Below are positions 61,925 to 64,000 of a stretch of 64,000 nucleotides of DNA, piece after piece. Position 1 is the stretch's first letter. Every line of letters starts with the position of its first letter. The stretch is from Isochrysis galbana (taxonomy: Eukaryota; Haptophyta; Isochrysidales; Isochrysidaceae). The notes under the pieces were generated by a model that worked only from the letters and a program-made list of their open reading frames with translations, made no database searches and had not been told where the DNA came from. Both the position numbers and the translations under genes were made by a program. Location: NCBI GenBank assembly GCA_018136815.1, contig CM030939.1, positions 1,992,808 to 2,056,807 on the forward strand, in the 5' to 3' direction.

Positions 61925-61989
61925 TTTTTTTTTGTACCGACGCATTGCGTATTGGGAAACGAGGGGTACCAAATGAAGGCAAACGACCT
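61925..61989 (-). repeat. Leader box, copy d
   Basis: A full box, A-run, then TGTGGTCG as in copy c. The frame from its ATG stops after about ten codons. Confidence 0.85.
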
Positions 61990-62754
61990 CGCACACGTTG
62001 TCGAGGGGACCAAGGACTAAAGGAACAAAGGAGATTGAAACACCGCCACACCACTCAAAGCTGCTGCTAGAGACAAGAAACCTGGCCACAACCCAGACAA
62101 ACAAAAGCGAGGCCAGACAGGCACGTACGACACCAACGACAAATCCAAAAAGCCTGCCCGGACCCCACACTCTGAACCAGGCCTCAGGTAGTGCACCGAG
62201 GCCGGACCCCGGAAACCGAAGAAAAAGGAAAGAAGGGGGGCAGGGGAAGAGGTGGAGGGAGGGAAGATAAGGGCGATGTAGTTAGCGAAGGGAAGTCCCG
62301 CAATTAGTAGGTGTGTAGCCCAGAATCTTCAGAAGTTTTTTTTTCTATGCCATGCGTGTGCTATGTGGCGCCTGGGGAGGCGAGCGGCGGAGGAGGCATG
62401 TCGACGTCGTTGCTGCGCCCTGCGAGCGCTTTGGCTCCGGCGGCCTGGGGTGCCCCCCTCGTCGCGTCGTAGCTGCAGTGGGCTGGGAGAGGGGAGCGGT
62501 CGGCGCTCGCTCCATGCTTCATCGCTCAAACTATAACAATAGTTTTTGAAAAGACAGGTCATGAACGCATCGCGAAGGTGCCAAAGAGTCATAGAAGTTC
62601 TCTCCGGACGGACGCCTGACCACGTGGTCGGTAGAACCCGTTCTCCTCATTCCTATCTTAACCCCTCCCCTCCAACCCTGTCAACATGCGCCTCGTCATG
62701 CGTTTGGTTGAAGTTTTGGTAGTGCCACAACAAGCCTGCAAACTTGTGTCCAAG
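61990..62754. other. Intergenic
   Basis: No gene. It includes an inverted copy of the A-rich CTGAAGATTCTGGG motif at ~62317-62342 and the 3' flank of the minus-strand oxygenase. Confidence 0.4.
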
Positions 62755-64000
62755 TTAACGCGAGTCAGGGTTGTTGTGTGCGTAGTACGTCTGACTAGAA
62801 TCGCGGAGCAGGTCGCCAAACAACGTTGGGACGGTGTGCAGCCGAGCGCGTAGTGGTGGGATGAGCTTGGACTCTGCCCTTCCCTTAAATATGGCTTCAT
62901 ATGGCGTTTGGGGGGGCGGGTTGAGCTGAGCGTCCCACTGCGGCTCGATGAACAAAGCAAACGTTTCGCGGGAGATGAGCGGTGTTCCGATGGGTGAGAT
63001 GTACCCGCGCACCATGTGTGGTGTTGCGTGCACAACTCCTCCTGAGAGTATCTGGCAAAATATGGGCATCCGGGCATGGGCATGGTCAAAGGCTCATCAA
63101 CGTGAAGCGGAGGGGTGTTGTCATACTTGATATGCAGACAGAAGCAGGGCGCAGGCCCGGACGAAGCACGCACGTGGCATATTGCCGGCCACATGCAAAG
63201 AGGCATACCTGTGCCGCTTCGCCGATCTGAAATCCTAGCGCATCGGCAGGCGCCGAGATGTGAATCTGCTCGCCATCGCCCCCTTCCACATATAGCCCAG
63301 CACCTGGCGGGGCTGACACAGGAGCACCGTTCTCCTCATCGAGCCAGAGCGCAGGTACCAGTCCTGTGATGGTTGAATTGTCGTTGTGCCAGCCGCACCA
63401 CGAATCGGACTGCACATTGCCGCTCGAGTCAGCGGAAGCGGTATTGCCGACCTCATCCAAAGTTTGCTGTATTCCATAGTAGTGGAGGAGTCTTCCCACC
63501 GCGAGCCTTGAGCCCGGCTCAAACGAGGCATCATACAGCCGTGAGCCGTGCCCTGGCCGCTCGGCGGCGATGAGCGCGTCTAGACGTTGTATGATCGGCT
63601 TAGCCACATCGTACACCAGCCGGCCCATCCGCTTGAACGCCTGCTCGAGCTGCGGCACCTCAGACGGCCAACGGTTGCAGTTAGTGTACGGGTACGCCTT
63701 TCGCACCTGAGAGCATATTCGTTGGGAGAGAAATCGCGCATGCCGAAACGTAGACGCTAGCTCCACGAATGCGTGTTCGTTCATCCGCGTGCGTGTTCAC
63801 ACACAAGTCTGGATTGCGGGGCCACACGACTGTCTTGTGAGGGTGGTCTGCTCGCCTGCTCGTTTCCGCCTGACGGGTCATCAAACAGTGGGTTGGCGTA
63901 GAAGGAGCCCTTCGCGTTGTCGGGCGTACCGTTGAACTTCTCCCTGCCGCGCGATCAGCCAATGCAGTAGAACGCGCGCTCGTCTTCGTAGCGGGCGAGC
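62755..64000 (-). CDS. 2OG-Fe(II) oxygenase, IPNS-like, partial at window edge
   Basis: Resolved exons (minus): 63209 and above (from an ATG at 63784 or a splice just upstream), and 62755-63051, joined by an intron with GTATGC donor and CAG acceptor, phase 0. Upstream, ~63850-63960 encodes GTPDNAKGSFYANPLFDDP, which belongs to the same family, and a further exon-like piece (RYEDERAFYCIG) reaches the window end, so the gene continues outside. Motifs: YPYTNCNRWPSEVPQLEQAF; the iron ligands H-x-D in GWHNDNSTITGL; a distal His in LSGGVVHATPHMVRGYIS with the 2-oxoglutarate-binding Arg near it. It should hydroxylate or oxidise a small molecule using Fe(II), O2 and 2-oxoglutarate; the substrate is unknown. 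The related algal and plant proteins are poorly characterised. Confidence 0.8.

Overview
The window is nuclear DNA of a eukaryotic microalga. The evidence is spliceosomal GT-AG introns, SKP1 and kinesin genes, a plastid-type elongation factor Ts with an apparent signal-plus-transit leader, and a landscape dominated by retrotransposon debris. Two plastid-looking proteins (EF-Ts and an UPF0301/AlgH protein) begin with a hydrophobic signal-like stretch followed by an Arg/Ser/Ala-rich leader. This suggests a secondary red plastid, as in haptophytes or stramenopiles; haptophyte is my best guess, not proven. Several introns start GTGCG rather than GTRAGT.

Layout. 0-3 kb: a one-TM hypothetical gene (minus), then repeats. 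3.1-4.3 kb: a gag-like zinc-knuckle ORF split by a 756-bp retroposon (family 'R1' here) with a 17-bp target-site duplication. 4.4 kb: a 194-bp MITE. 5-7 kb: J-domain protein. 8.9-10.2 kb: conserved-looking coiled-coil protein. 12-15 kb: a tightly divergent pair, a coiled-coil protein (minus) and TTC5 (plus, three exons). 15.2-24.5 kb: an intact Ty1/copia retrotransposon (17580-22689, LTRs apparently identical, 5-bp TSD GATGT) nested inside an older minus-strand copy and surrounded by scrambled copia pieces. 24.9-27.6 kb: three-exon hypothetical nuclear-looking protein. 27.7-31.3 kb: repeats and one doubtful ORF. 31.3-34.7 kb: small secreted protein (minus) and N-terminal-motor kinesin (plus). 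35.4-35.9 kb: SKP1 pseudogene. 36.3-38.0 kb: an 18-bp minisatellite split by a second full-length R1 copy, then a LINE reverse-transcriptase fragment. 39.4-40.6 kb: plastid EF-Ts (four exons). 42.3-43.5 kb: UPF0301/AlgH protein (minus). 44.9-47.5 kb: IQ-motif coiled-coil protein. 49-50 kb: an R1 copy interrupted by a 696-bp hAT-like element (8-bp TSD). 51.6-57.7 kb: a very large minus-strand deubiquitinase-like gene with seven tandem helical repeats, a UBA-like segment, a UCH/USP domain and two CCHC knuckles encoded on separate exons. 58.4-59.2 kb: LINE 3' fragment with an RT zinc knuckle. 60-62 kb: an unusual mosaic in which copies of a ~60-bp leader box that carries an ATG sit beside unrelated, partly AT-rich ORF segments. 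62.8-64 kb: 2OG-Fe(II) oxygenase (minus), running off the window.

The host genes are independent single genes, not an operon. The most unusual parts are the repeat-rich deubiquitinase, the leader-box mosaic at 60-62 kb, and the R1 retroposon family whose truncated copies all keep the same terminus. I found no rRNA or convincing tRNA gene and no CRISPR array.
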